Below the pieces are notes generated by a model. The model was not told where the DNA came from. It ran no database searches and worked only from the letters and a program-made list of their open reading frames with translations. Of a stretch of DNA of 49,609 nt, positions 30,411 through 37,652 are shown one piece after another. Position 1 is the first letter of the stretch. Each line of letters starts with the position of its first letter. Source of the stretch: Gemmatimonadales bacterium (GTDB lineage Bacteria > Gemmatimonadota > Gemmatimonadetes > Gemmatimonadales > GWC2-71-9); the NCBI GenBank assembly GCA_019637315.1, contig JAHBVU010000023.1, positions 1 to 49,609 on the forward strand. The letters are read 5' to 3'. The position numbers and the translations under genes were made by a program.

Positions 30411-32696
30411 ATGGTTGTAACTCGGTGGTTGATCGTCGGCAGCCTGCTGCTCGTTGGCAGCGGTGACTTAGTCTCTCAGACCCCGAATACCGGGGCCTTG
30501 AGGGGCACGGTTGTCGCGGCTGGTGGTGGGGGCCTGCAGGCGGCGTTGGTCCGACTGCTCGATCGGCACCTGAGCGAAACGACCCATGCGGACGGGTCGT
30601 TCATCCTGCCGGCGGTGCCGGTTGGTACGCAAAGGGTGGCGATCACGGCGATCGGCTATCAGGCGTTCTTCACCACCGTCACCATCACGCCCGGTGATAC
30701 GGTCCGGCTCGATGTCACGCTGTCGCCGGCGGTCCTGCGGCTTGAAGAGATCGTCACCACGGGTACCATCGCCCCCCGAGCCCGCAGTGAAGTGGTCAGC
30801 CCGACGTCCGTGGTGGCGGGTGCAGCGCTCGATCGCCAGCTCGATGCCACGGTGGCCGGGTCGCTCCGGCATGAACCGGGGGTGGCCGCGACCGGCCTCG
30901 GTCCGGCCACTTCGCAGCCGGTGATTCGCGGCTTGAGTGGTGATCGTGTCGTCATGCTGCAGGACGGGATCCGACCCGGCGACCTTGCCTCGACCTCAGC
31001 CGATCATGCGGTGACGGTCGACCCGCTGACTGCTCAGCGGATCGAAGTCGTTCGAGGGCCGATGTCGCTGCTCTACGGCTCGAGCGCGCTTGGCGGCGTC
31101 GTCAACGTGATTCGAGAAGATGTGCCCGCTTCGCGCCCCGATGCGATTCACGGTGCCATTTCGGCGCAGGCCAGCTCGGTCAATCGGGGCGCCACGCTGG
31201 GCGGCTACGCGGTGTCCAGCCTGGGCCCGCTGGTGGTCCGAGGCGAGGGAACCGTGCGCGGCGCCGGAGATACCCGGACGCCCAAGGGTCGCCTCATCAA
31301 CACTGGTGTCACCACCGTTGATCTTTCCGGCGGTGCATCCTACGTGGCGCCGACCGGGTATGCCGGTGTGTCGTACCGCTACTTCGACAACGACTATGGT
31401 ATTCCAGGTGGCTTCGTTGGCGGACACCCGGAAGGCGTCAACGTCGCGATGCAGCGCCACACCATCCGCTCGACGATCGATCTGCATCCGACCGACGGCC
31501 GCCTGGAAAGTATCCGTGCCAACATCGGCGGCACCTTCTATCGCCACACCGAGTACGAGTCGAACGGCTCTGTCGGGACCCGCTTCCGCCAGTCATTCCT
31601 GAACGGCACGCTGACCGCGCGCCACCGCGGGGTGCTGGGGGCAACCAGCGGTGCGGTCGGAATCGGCGGACACTATCGGTTCATTCGAACTGGCGGCACA
31701 CTGCGCACACCGGCCACGGCAGACTATTCGCTGTCGGCGTTTGCCGTGCAGGAGTACGGCGACGGACCGCTACGGCTGCAGGGCGGGCTCCGATTCGACT
31801 TTGCGCATTACGATCCGCGCCAGCGCTCCGTCTTTCAGATCGAAGGGGAGCAGGTCGAGGCGGTGTCGCGGTCCTTTGGCGCCTTCTCGGGGTCGGTTGG
31901 CGCCATCTACGACCTGGGCGGCGGACTGGCCATCGGCGGGAGCGTGGCCCGCGCGTATCGGACGCCGGATTTCAACGAGCTCTACTCCAACGGTCCGCAC
32001 CTGGCGGCCAACTCCTACGACGTCGGTGATCCGCGCCTGGTCGAGGAAACCGGGCTCGGACTCGACGGCTTCGTGCGACTCGACCGGGCCTCGGTTCGGG
32101 TCGAAGTCGCCGCGTTTCGCAACCAGCTCGACAACTACATCTTCCCGTCGAGCCGAGGTCGTGCGGTCATCGGGCGACAAGGCGGTCGCCCGCTCTTTCA
32201 GTTCACCAACGAGGCTGCGGTCTTTCAGGGCTTCGAAGGGTCCTTCAGCCTCGGATTGTCCCGTCGGCTGGTCTTCGAAACGACGATGTCGTATGTCGCG
32301 GCCAGGTTCACCTCCGATCGCGCTCCGATTCCGATCATCAGCCTCGATCCGCCCGACACGTCGTTCGTGGCAGCGTCAGGATATCCGCCGCTGATCCCCC
32401 CGTTCTTCGGGAATGCGGAACTGCGCTATGAGCGGCCGCAGTATTTCGCGGGCGTTGGCGCACGGTGGACGGCGCGCCAGTCGCGCCTGGGTGACTTCGA
32501 AAGCGAAACGGCCGGCGCCGTGGTCGGCGAGCTTCATGCGGGCGTGCGCCTGCTGATCGGCGGTCAGTTTCACACCCTGACGCTGCGGGTCGACAACCTG
32601 ACCAATGCGGAGTACTACGACCACCTGTCGCGCATCAAAGAGATCGAGCCCCAACCGGGGCGCAACGTCAGTCTGTTGTATCGCTTCACGTTTTGA
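30411..32696 (+). CDS. TonB-dependent receptor, ZnuD-like
   Basis: This 761-aa outer-membrane receptor starts with a signal peptide (WLIVGSLLLVGSGDLVSQ). Residues about 28-110 form a carboxypeptidase-regulatory-like beta domain (GALRGTVVAAGGGGLQAALV), common in Bacteroidota and Gemmatimonadota receptors. The plug carries RHEPGVAATGLGPATSQPVIRG and DHAVTVDPLTAQRIEVVRGP. The latter matches the Ser/Asp-His-Ala-Val hallmark of ZnuD-type zinc receptors. A beta-barrel follows, ending with Phe. It probably imports zinc or a related metal across the outer membrane. The CxxC protein upstream and the Asp/His-rich lipoprotein downstream support metal traffic. Region 30284-30410 shows no riboswitch that I recognise. 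Confidence 0.83.
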   Translation: MVVTRWLIVGSLLLVGSGDLVSQTPNTGALRGTVVAAGGGGLQAALVRLLDRHLSETTHADGSFILPAVPVGTQRVAITAIGYQAFFTTVTITPGDTVRLDVTLSPAVLRLEEIVTTGTIAPRARSEVVSPTSVVAGAALDRQLDATVAGSLRHEPGVAATGLGPATSQPVIRGLSGDRVVMLQDGIRPGDLASTSADHAVTVDPLTAQRIEVVRGPMSLLYGSSALGGVVNVIREDVPASRPDAIHGAISAQASSVNRGATLGGYAVSSLGPLVVRGEGTVRGAGDTRTPKGRLINTGVTTVDLSGGASYVAPTGYAGVSYRYFDNDYGIPGGFVGGHPEGVNVAMQRHTIRSTIDLHPTDGRLESIRANIGGTFYRHTEYESNGSVGTRFRQSFLNGTLTARHRGVLGATSGAVGIGGHYRFIRTGGTLRTPATADYSLSAFAVQEYGDGPLRLQGGLRFDFAHYDPRQRSVFQIEGEQVEAVSRSFGAFSGSVGAIYDLGGGLAIGGSVARAYRTPDFNELYSNGPHLAANSYDVGDPRLVEETGLGLDGFVRLDRASVRVEVAAFRNQLDNYIFPSSRGRAVIGRQGGRPLFQFTNEAAVFQGFEGSFSLGLSRRLVFETTMSYVAARFTSDRAPIPIISLDPPDTSFVAASGYPPLIPPFFGNAELRYERPQYFAGVGARWTARQSRLGDFESETAGAVVGELHAGVRLLIGGQFHTLTLRVDNLTNAEYYDHLSRIKEIEPQPGRNVSLLYRFTF

Positions 32697-32760
32697 AACC
32701 TGAGTACTCACGGATCTGTTCCGAACGGGGCGGATCATTCGATCCTGAAGGAGGCGTATC

Positions 32761-33198
32761 ATGGGAATAGGGTTGTTGGTTCGTCGCGGCCTTGCCGCGA
32801 GTGCGTTGGTCGGGTTGGCGTTTGTCGCCGGCTGCGGAAATGACGACGATCATGATCACGAACCCGAAGTGGAAACCATGCGGGTCGTCATCGGCGGCAC
32901 CACGGTCAACTTCACCGGGGCGACTTGTACACCATCCGTCAACTCCGTCACCATCCCGACCACCGGCGCGACGGTCACCGCGACCTTCCTGGACCACGAT
33001 GGTGACCTGCTCACCTTGGATGCCAACGAGTTCCGCCTCAATGTCGAGCCGGCAGGCCGCTTCACCAGGTCTGGCGCCTTTGGCGGGACGCTGAGTGGCG
33101 GAACCCCGGGCACGGCCAGCATCAGCTTTGCCCTGTTCCACATCGAGGAGCAGCACACGGATTTCGGGCCCTGCTCCGTTTCCGTCGTGGTTCAGTAG
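32761..33198 (+). CDS. Asp/His-rich lipoprotein
   Basis: This 145-aa protein has a signal peptide with lipobox (LAFVAGC, Cys25). Just after the anchor Cys comes NDDDHDHEPE, a dense carboxylate/imidazole cluster suited to zinc or copper. The rest is a beta-rich domain with two more cysteines (GATCTPS and GPCSVS) that could form a disulfide outside the cytoplasm. It lies 64 bp after the ZnuD-like receptor gene, preceded by AAGGAGG. A terminator follows its stop. It may hold metal at the outer membrane for the receptor. No named family recognised. Confidence 0.72.
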   Translation: MGIGLLVRRGLAASALVGLAFVAGCGNDDDHDHEPEVETMRVVIGGTTVNFTGATCTPSVNSVTIPTTGATVTATFLDHDGDLLTLDANEFRLNVEPAGRFTRSGAFGGTLSGGTPGTASISFALFHIEEQHTDFGPCSVSVVVQ

Positions 33199-33222
33199 TC
33201 AGGAGCCCAGACGGCAGTTCGG

Positions 33223-33257
33223 AACCGGCGGGGGCTTCTCTCGAGCCCCCGCCGGTT
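33223..33257 (+). terminator. Strong hairpin terminator after the metal locus
   Basis: A perfect 14-bp stem (AACCGGCGGGGGCT and its complement) has a 7-nt loop and ends in TTTCA. It separates the lipoprotein from the SDR gene and probably ends the receptor transcript. Confidence 0.75.
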
Positions 33258-33270
33258 TCACATTTCGAGG

Positions 33271-33978
33271 ATGACCTCTCCCGTCGCTCTCGTCACCGGT
33301 GCCACAGAAGGCATTGGACGCGCCATCGCCGAAGCCCTCTGCCAGGGCGGCTACTCCGTGGCCATTACGGCTCGAACCGAATCCCGGCTCCGGGAGGTCC
33401 TGGCCGAGCTGACGGCCGATGGTCACCGGGCGACGGGGTTTGCGGCCGATGTTTCCGACCCTGCCGCCGTTGCCCGTCTGGTCGAACACACCGAGCGTGA
33501 ACTCGGCCCGGTCGACGTGCTCGTCAACAATGCCGGGATCGGCATCCTGGGTCCCATCGACGACTTCTCGCTGGAGGAGTGGGATCGGACCTTTGCCGTC
33601 AACGTGCGGAGTCTGTTTCTGCTGTGTAAAGCGGTGTTGCCCGGCATGCGCGCCAAGCAGCAGGGCGATATCGTCAACGTGGCGAGCCTTGCCGGAAAGA
33701 ACGGCCTCTCCAATGGCGCGGCGTACAGCGCGTCCAAGCACGCCGTGGTCGGCTTCAGTCGGTCGCTGATGGCTGAAGTGCGGAAGGATGGGATCAGGGT
33801 GGTGACGGTCTGCCCTGGCAGTGTCGATACCGCGCTGCTCCGGGATCAGAACACCCTCAAGCCCAACTTCGATCGGATCCTGCGCCCTGCGGATGTGGCG
33901 GCGGCGGTGGTCGATGCGTTGCAGTTGCCGCGCCGCGCCCTGATCAACGAAATCGAGATCCGCCCCGCCAATCCCTGA
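33271..33978 (+). CDS. Short-chain dehydrogenase/reductase
   Basis: This 235-aa cytoplasmic oxidoreductase has the classical SDR set: TGATEGIG (10-17) for the dinucleotide, NNAG (86-89), Ser139, and Tyr152-x3-Lys156 in YSASK. Asn111 completes the tetrad. The second strand ends in ARTESRL, with Arg residues that favour NADP. ADVAAAVVDALQLP near the end is common in 3-oxoacyl-ACP-reductase-like members. The substrate cannot be assigned. It is a single gene between a terminator and a convergent GAF-like gene. Confidence 0.9.
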   Translation: MTSPVALVTGATEGIGRAIAEALCQGGYSVAITARTESRLREVLAELTADGHRATGFAADVSDPAAVARLVEHTERELGPVDVLVNNAGIGILGPIDDFSLEEWDRTFAVNVRSLFLLCKAVLPGMRAKQQGDIVNVASLAGKNGLSNGAAYSASKHAVVGFSRSLMAEVRKDGIRVVTVCPGSVDTALLRDQNTLKPNFDRILRPADVAAAVVDALQLPRRALINEIEIRPANP

Positions 33979-33987
33979 CCGTACCGC

Positions 33988-35475
33988 TCAGCTCCGCCGG
34001 GTCAGGGTCGAATAGCGGGTGGTCGTGCCGCGTCGGATCAGTTCGAGGTGTGGAGCGGCCACCGCCGCGAACTGCTGTGCCACGGCGGCGGCATTGCGCG
34101 CTCCGGTAAAGCGGTCAGCTTCGAGTACCAGTGCGCCAATGACCCGCCCGGCCACGCGCAGCGCAACGGCGAGTCCTTCACGATCGGTTCCCTGTATCAG
34201 GGTCCACGGACGCTCGTCTTCGAGCACGCTGCGTGCTCCCGATTCCGCAATCTGACGAACCGGCAGGTCGGGCAGCGGGCGGATCACGTCCGGGCTGAGT
34301 TCGACGTACTCGGTCTCCGCGATCCGGAGCTCGAACCGCAGACCCTCGTGGGGGATCAACTCCGCCACCTCGACCGCGAACTTGTGCAGGGCCTCGCCAA
34401 GGTGTGCCGTGGCCGCCAGCGCCTCCGCCGCGCGCAGCACTGGCAGTGACGGGGCCTGAAGGACCTCGAGCTGACCGCGGAGGCCCTGGGCTTCGGACTC
34501 GAGCCGGAAGGCTGCGACTCGCGGCGCCACGATGCGAGCGGCCTGGAGGGCCAGGGCTTCGTCCCGATCGCGGTAGAGCGACTGAGCGGCATGCCCCAGC
34601 ACGATCATGCCGATGACCTCACCGCCGAGCGATAGCCGCGCGCCCAGCACCGAGCCGATCCGACTGGGGCCGCCGCTGCCGCCCGGCAGCGAGAGCCCCG
34701 GCGCTTCGGCCGCCAGGTTCGCAATCGAGCCGGCCGGAGCCGACCCCATGCACTCGCTGAGCAAGGCGACCACGTCCTGCCAGGTGTTCGTGGGAGAACC
34801 CCAGCGGCGGCGTCCGCCCGTCCCGGACAGGGGCACCGCCGTCTTGGCGCCGTTGGCAAAGGCCAGGATCTCGAGTCGATCGTGGGGCAGGTGGGGGTGC
34901 AGCAGACCGGACAGTCGGCGGACCAGTTCCGGTCCGGTCGGGGCATCGCCGGCGAGGCCGAGCAGCGCGGAGACGAGGTCGTCCTCGACCGGCGCGACCG
35001 GCTCCACAGGCGCGACCATGGTCGCGCCAAGCGCAGCAAGCGACGATGCCAGTCGATCGGCCAGCTGGCGGAGCAGGCGGGCTGCGGGCGCCCCGTAGCT
35101 GCCGGCGTCGAAGGTGCCCACCAGGATCAGCCCGACATCGCGCCCGCCGGAGCGGACCGGCACCGCCGCCGCACTGGCGTACTTGGCCCGCCTGAGCGTG
35201 CTCTCGAGTTCAAACAGCTGATCCTGGGTCAAATGCGGGTCGGGCAACGGTACGGCCAGTCGGTCCTGCGCCAGCGCGTCAGGTCCGAGCAGAATGGCTC
35301 CACCGCGCTCGGGAAAGACCCAGAGTCCAAAGAGCTGATGCGGGATCTCGGCGGCCACGAGATTGGACAGCGCCATGTGCCACGACGCGACCGCCACCGG
35401 GTCCGGGGTGCCGGCAGTCAGGTCGAGGACGGGAACCAGGAGAGTTCCCGCGGAGGGGGTCGGATCGTTGCTCAT
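33988..35475 (-). CDS. GAF-like multidomain protein of unknown function
   Basis: This 495-aa soluble protein starts at ATG 35475; the open frame up to 35586 enters the promoter region and is ignored. Three segments look like GAF-type sensor domains: about 20-160 (VPVRSGGRDVGLILVGTF), 170-310 (GARLSLGGEVIGMIVLGH) and 345-480 (VALRVAGRVIGALVLEAD). Each ends with the beta-strand pair typical of GAF folds, and coiled-coil linkers join them. No output domain (kinase, GGDEF, HTH) is present. It could be a signal-sensing scaffold; partner genes are not nearby. A TACAAT -10 element lies upstream. Confidence 0.6.
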   Translation of the reverse strand: MSNDPTPSAGTLLVPVLDLTAGTPDPVAVASWHMALSNLVAAEIPHQLFGLWVFPERGGAILLGPDALAQDRLAVPLPDPHLTQDQLFELESTLRRAKYASAAAVPVRSGGRDVGLILVGTFDAGSYGAPAARLLRQLADRLASSLAALGATMVAPVEPVAPVEDDLVSALLGLAGDAPTGPELVRRLSGLLHPHLPHDRLEILAFANGAKTAVPLSGTGGRRRWGSPTNTWQDVVALLSECMGSAPAGSIANLAAEAPGLSLPGGSGGPSRIGSVLGARLSLGGEVIGMIVLGHAAQSLYRDRDEALALQAARIVAPRVAAFRLESEAQGLRGQLEVLQAPSLPVLRAAEALAATAHLGEALHKFAVEVAELIPHEGLRFELRIAETEYVELSPDVIRPLPDLPVRQIAESGARSVLEDERPWTLIQGTDREGLAVALRVAGRVIGALVLEADRFTGARNAAAVAQQFAAVAAPHLELIRRGTTTRYSTLTRRS

Positions 35476-35517
35476 GGCCGTTTGCGGGTGCTGCAGGACC
35501 CATGCCTCATGGCCCGG

Positions 35518-35523
35518 ATTGTA
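35518..35523 (-). promoter_or_regulatory. Possible -10 element of the GAF-like gene
   Basis: TACAAT on the minus strand, 43 nt before the ATG, lies in an AT-rich stretch (35515-35560) shared with the divergent HMA gene. The -35 (TAAACT at 17 bp) is weak. Confidence 0.3.
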
Positions 35524-35633
35524 ACATGTTGCTGCAAAATAGTTTAGGGTAGTGGTACACGGTGGACTCGGGGGCGTCTGCAGCATCCTGCCGTGGCTTG
35601 CCCGGGACAGGTATCCGTGATTTTCTTTGCTGG

Positions 35634-35846
35634 ATGACGCTACTGACGCTGCATATCGAAGGCATGTCCTGCGGTCACTGCCTCAACGCGGTCAATCGCA
35701 GTCTGGCAGATCAGGCTGGGGTCGTCACCAAGTCGGTGGGAATTGGCCGTGCCGAGGTCGAGTTCGACCCGGCGGTAACCAGCGAGGCGGCCATCGTGGC
35801 CGCGGTGAAGGAAGCCGGTTATCCGGCCACGCCGGTGCCGGCCTGA
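35634..35846 (+). CDS. Heavy-metal-associated (HMA) domain protein, CopZ-like
   Basis: This 70-aa single-domain protein has the ferredoxin-like HMA fold with GMSCGHCLNAV, in which two cysteines bind Cu(I) or another soft metal. The second half (VEFDPAVTSEAAIVAAVKEAGY) is typical. I start at ATG 35634 so that the chain begins MTLLTLHIEGMSCGHC; an upstream ATG at 35562 would add an unrelated 24 residues. It would carry copper in the cytoplasm to a P-type ATPase or regulator, but neither is in this window. Confidence 0.88.
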   Translation: MTLLTLHIEGMSCGHCLNAVNRSLADQAGVVTKSVGIGRAEVEFDPAVTSEAAIVAAVKEAGYPATPVPA

Positions 35847-35854
35847 AGGTGCCT

Positions 35855-35891
35855 TCGAAGCGGCGCTCGGGTTGCTCGAGCGCCGCTTCGA
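35855..35891. terminator. Bidirectional terminator between HMA and DoxX genes
   Basis: A perfect 15-bp stem starting TCGAAGCGGCGC surrounds a 7-nt loop (GGTTGCT). It lies 8 bp after the HMA stop and 11 bp from the DoxX stop, so it can end both convergent transcripts. Confidence 0.75.
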
Positions 35892-35902
35892 TTACAGGAT
35901 TG

Positions 35903-36331
35903 TCACGACGTCGCCTGTCCTCGCGACATCCTGGCATCCAGGCTGTGCGGGCCGGCGCCTCGCGCCGCGAAGAAGAGCCAGATAAAGCAAAACAACATGG
36001 CCAGCTCGCCGCGGTTGGCCCACCACCAAATACTGTTGCTGCCAAAGCCCCAGTGGATCCAGAAATAGGCCACCGCCATCTGTCCTGAGGCGATGAAGGC
36101 CGTCGGACGGGTGAACAACCCCGCCGCGATCAGCAGGCCTCCCGCCAGTTCGATAACCCCGGCAATGCCATAGCGACTCATCAGCTCCGCAGTGCCGCCG
36201 TCGGGCCCGACGCCGCCGAACCAGCCCAGCAATTTCTGCGCACCATGCGAAGCGAAAGCCAGCCCTGCCACAACCCGAAGGGCAGTGAGGCTGGCGGCTG
36301 TGAAGGCAGGAGGTGAGGCGGTCATTGGCAT
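35903..36331 (-). CDS. DoxX family membrane protein
   Basis: This 142-aa inner-membrane protein has four hydrophobic helices. LRVVAGLAFASHGAQKLLGWFGG at the start, GVIELAGGLLIAAGLFTRPTAF in the middle and WWWANRGELAMLFCFIWLFF near the end are typical of DoxX. Relatives have been linked to quinone or thiosulfate oxidation and to oxidative stress complexes, but the activity of most is unknown. Two start codons (36331 and 36325) are possible. It follows the TPR gene by 9 bp, at the end of the sdh unit. Confidence 0.87.
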   Translation of the reverse strand: MPMTASPPAFTAASLTALRVVAGLAFASHGAQKLLGWFGGVGPDGGTAELMSRYGIAGVIELAGGLLIAAGLFTRPTAFIASGQMAVAYFWIHWGFGSNSIWWWANRGELAMLFCFIWLFFAARGAGPHSLDARMSRGQATS

Positions 36332-36340
36332 GATCTCCCA

Positions 36341-36844
36341 TCAATCGTCGAGCATGACTTCAGCCGGTTCGTCGGACCGGGAGGCGAGCTCGGGGTGGGC
36401 ATTCAGAATCCGGGCGCAGCTGTTCCAGCGGATCACGGCGTCGTCGTTTCCGGCCGGCCGGAGCCGCTCGGCCTTCTCGTACCAGTCCATGGCCTCGCGG
36501 TACCAGTCGGCAGCCAGGCTCGCCGCAGTGAGACTCGGACTCATCCGTTGGGCATGGCCTCGGCGTTCGCAGATGATGCCGGCGTAGTAGGCGCGCTCGT
36601 ACTCGCTCGTCAGTTGGGGCAGGACCTCGCGGGCACGCCCCAGACCGCCGGCAATGCCCTGCGCAATCAGGTCGGTCCGAGCCAGCAGCAGCATCACCAG
36701 GGCTTTCTGATTGCTCGGCTCGATGGCAAGGACGTCGAGACAGATGCTTTCCGCGGCATCGGGCTCGCTCAGCAGACGATATCGCTCCGCTTTTGCCAAC
36801 GCGGCGCCGACCCCGCCCGGCGTCATCGGTTTGAGTTCGATCAT
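36341..36844 (-). CDS. TPR-like protein of unknown function
   Basis: This 167-aa soluble protein is mostly helical, with TPR-like pairs (AERYRLLSEPDAAESICLDV, VLAIEPSNQKALVMLLLART, WYREAMDWYEKAERLRPAG). TPR proteins mediate protein-protein contacts. It lies 11 bp after sdhB and 9 bp before the DoxX gene and is probably co-transcribed with the dehydrogenase. An assembly or regulatory role for complex II is conceivable but not shown. The final MLDD residues are acidic. Confidence 0.7.
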   Translation of the reverse strand: MIELKPMTPGGVGAALAKAERYRLLSEPDAAESICLDVLAIEPSNQKALVMLLLARTDLIAQGIAGGLGRAREVLPQLTSEYERAYYAGIICERRGHAQRMSPSLTAASLAADWYREAMDWYEKAERLRPAGNDDAVIRWNSCARILNAHPELASRSDEPAEVMLDD

Positions 36845-36855
36845 CAGAGCCTCCT

Positions 36856-37611
36856 TCAGCTGGACGCGTCCTTCCCCCGGAACAGCCCGATCAGTTTGGC
36901 GATCGGGTCGAACGCCTCGTCGATGACCCGCTCTTTGAGCGGAATGATCGCGTTATCGGTGATCTTGATTTCCTCTGGACAGACCTTGGTACAGCACTTG
37001 GTGATGTTGCAGTACCCGATCCCATGCAGGGTGCGCAGGGCCTCGAGACGGTCTCCGGTGTCGATCGGGTTCATTTCGAGGCCGGCCGTGTATAGCAGGA
37101 AACGCGGCCCGATGAACTCGTCGTGCAGCTGGTGATCTCGGAGCACGTGGCAGACATCCTGGCACAGGAAGCACTCGATGCATTTCCGGAACTCCTGCGG
37201 CCGGTCGACATCCTCCTGCCACATCCGCCAGGTGCCGTCGGGCGCATCCGGTGCGCGCGGCGCCAACCTGGGGATTTTCTTCTTGACCTCGAAGTTCCAG
37301 CTTACATCCGTCACGAGATCCCGCAAGTGCGGAAAGGCGCGGATCGGCTCGACGGTCACCGGTTCGCTCAAGTCGAGCTGATCCAGGCGTGTCATACACA
37401 TCAGCTTGGGCTGGCCGTTGATTTCAGCGGAACAGGAGCCGCACTTGCCCGCCTTGCAGTTCCAGCGGCAGGCCAGGTCGGTTGCCTGATCGGCCTGGAT
37501 CTGGTGGACCGCGTCGAGCACCACCATCCCGCCGGACACCTCGGTGGTATAGTCCACCAATTCGCCGGTGCCGGATTCTCCTCGCCAGATCGAAAACGTT
37601 GCCGTTGCCAT
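36856..37611 (-). CDS. sdhB: Succinate dehydrogenase iron-sulfur subunit
   Basis: This 251-aa subunit passes electrons from the flavoprotein to the membrane anchor. Cys48, 52, 57, 60 and 72 surround the [2Fe-2S] region (CRWNCKAGKCGSC); the usual four ligands are among these. CIECFLCQDVC and CNITKCCTKVCPE carry the [4Fe-4S] and [3Fe-4S] clusters. The length and motif style resemble the non-classical SdhB of Actinobacteria and related groups rather than E. coli. It lies between sdhA (41 bp upstream) and the TPR gene. Confidence 0.95.
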   Translation of the reverse strand: MATATFSIWRGESGTGELVDYTTEVSGGMVVLDAVHQIQADQATDLACRWNCKAGKCGSCSAEINGQPKLMCMTRLDQLDLSEPVTVEPIRAFPHLRDLVTDVSWNFEVKKKIPRLAPRAPDAPDGTWRMWQEDVDRPQEFRKCIECFLCQDVCHVLRDHQLHDEFIGPRFLLYTAGLEMNPIDTGDRLEALRTLHGIGYCNITKCCTKVCPEEIKITDNAIIPLKERVIDEAFDPIAKLIGLFRGKDASS

Positions 37612-37652
37612 ACCTGTGGCTTCCTCTCTCGCCGTTCGGGCGGAGCTCGGGG

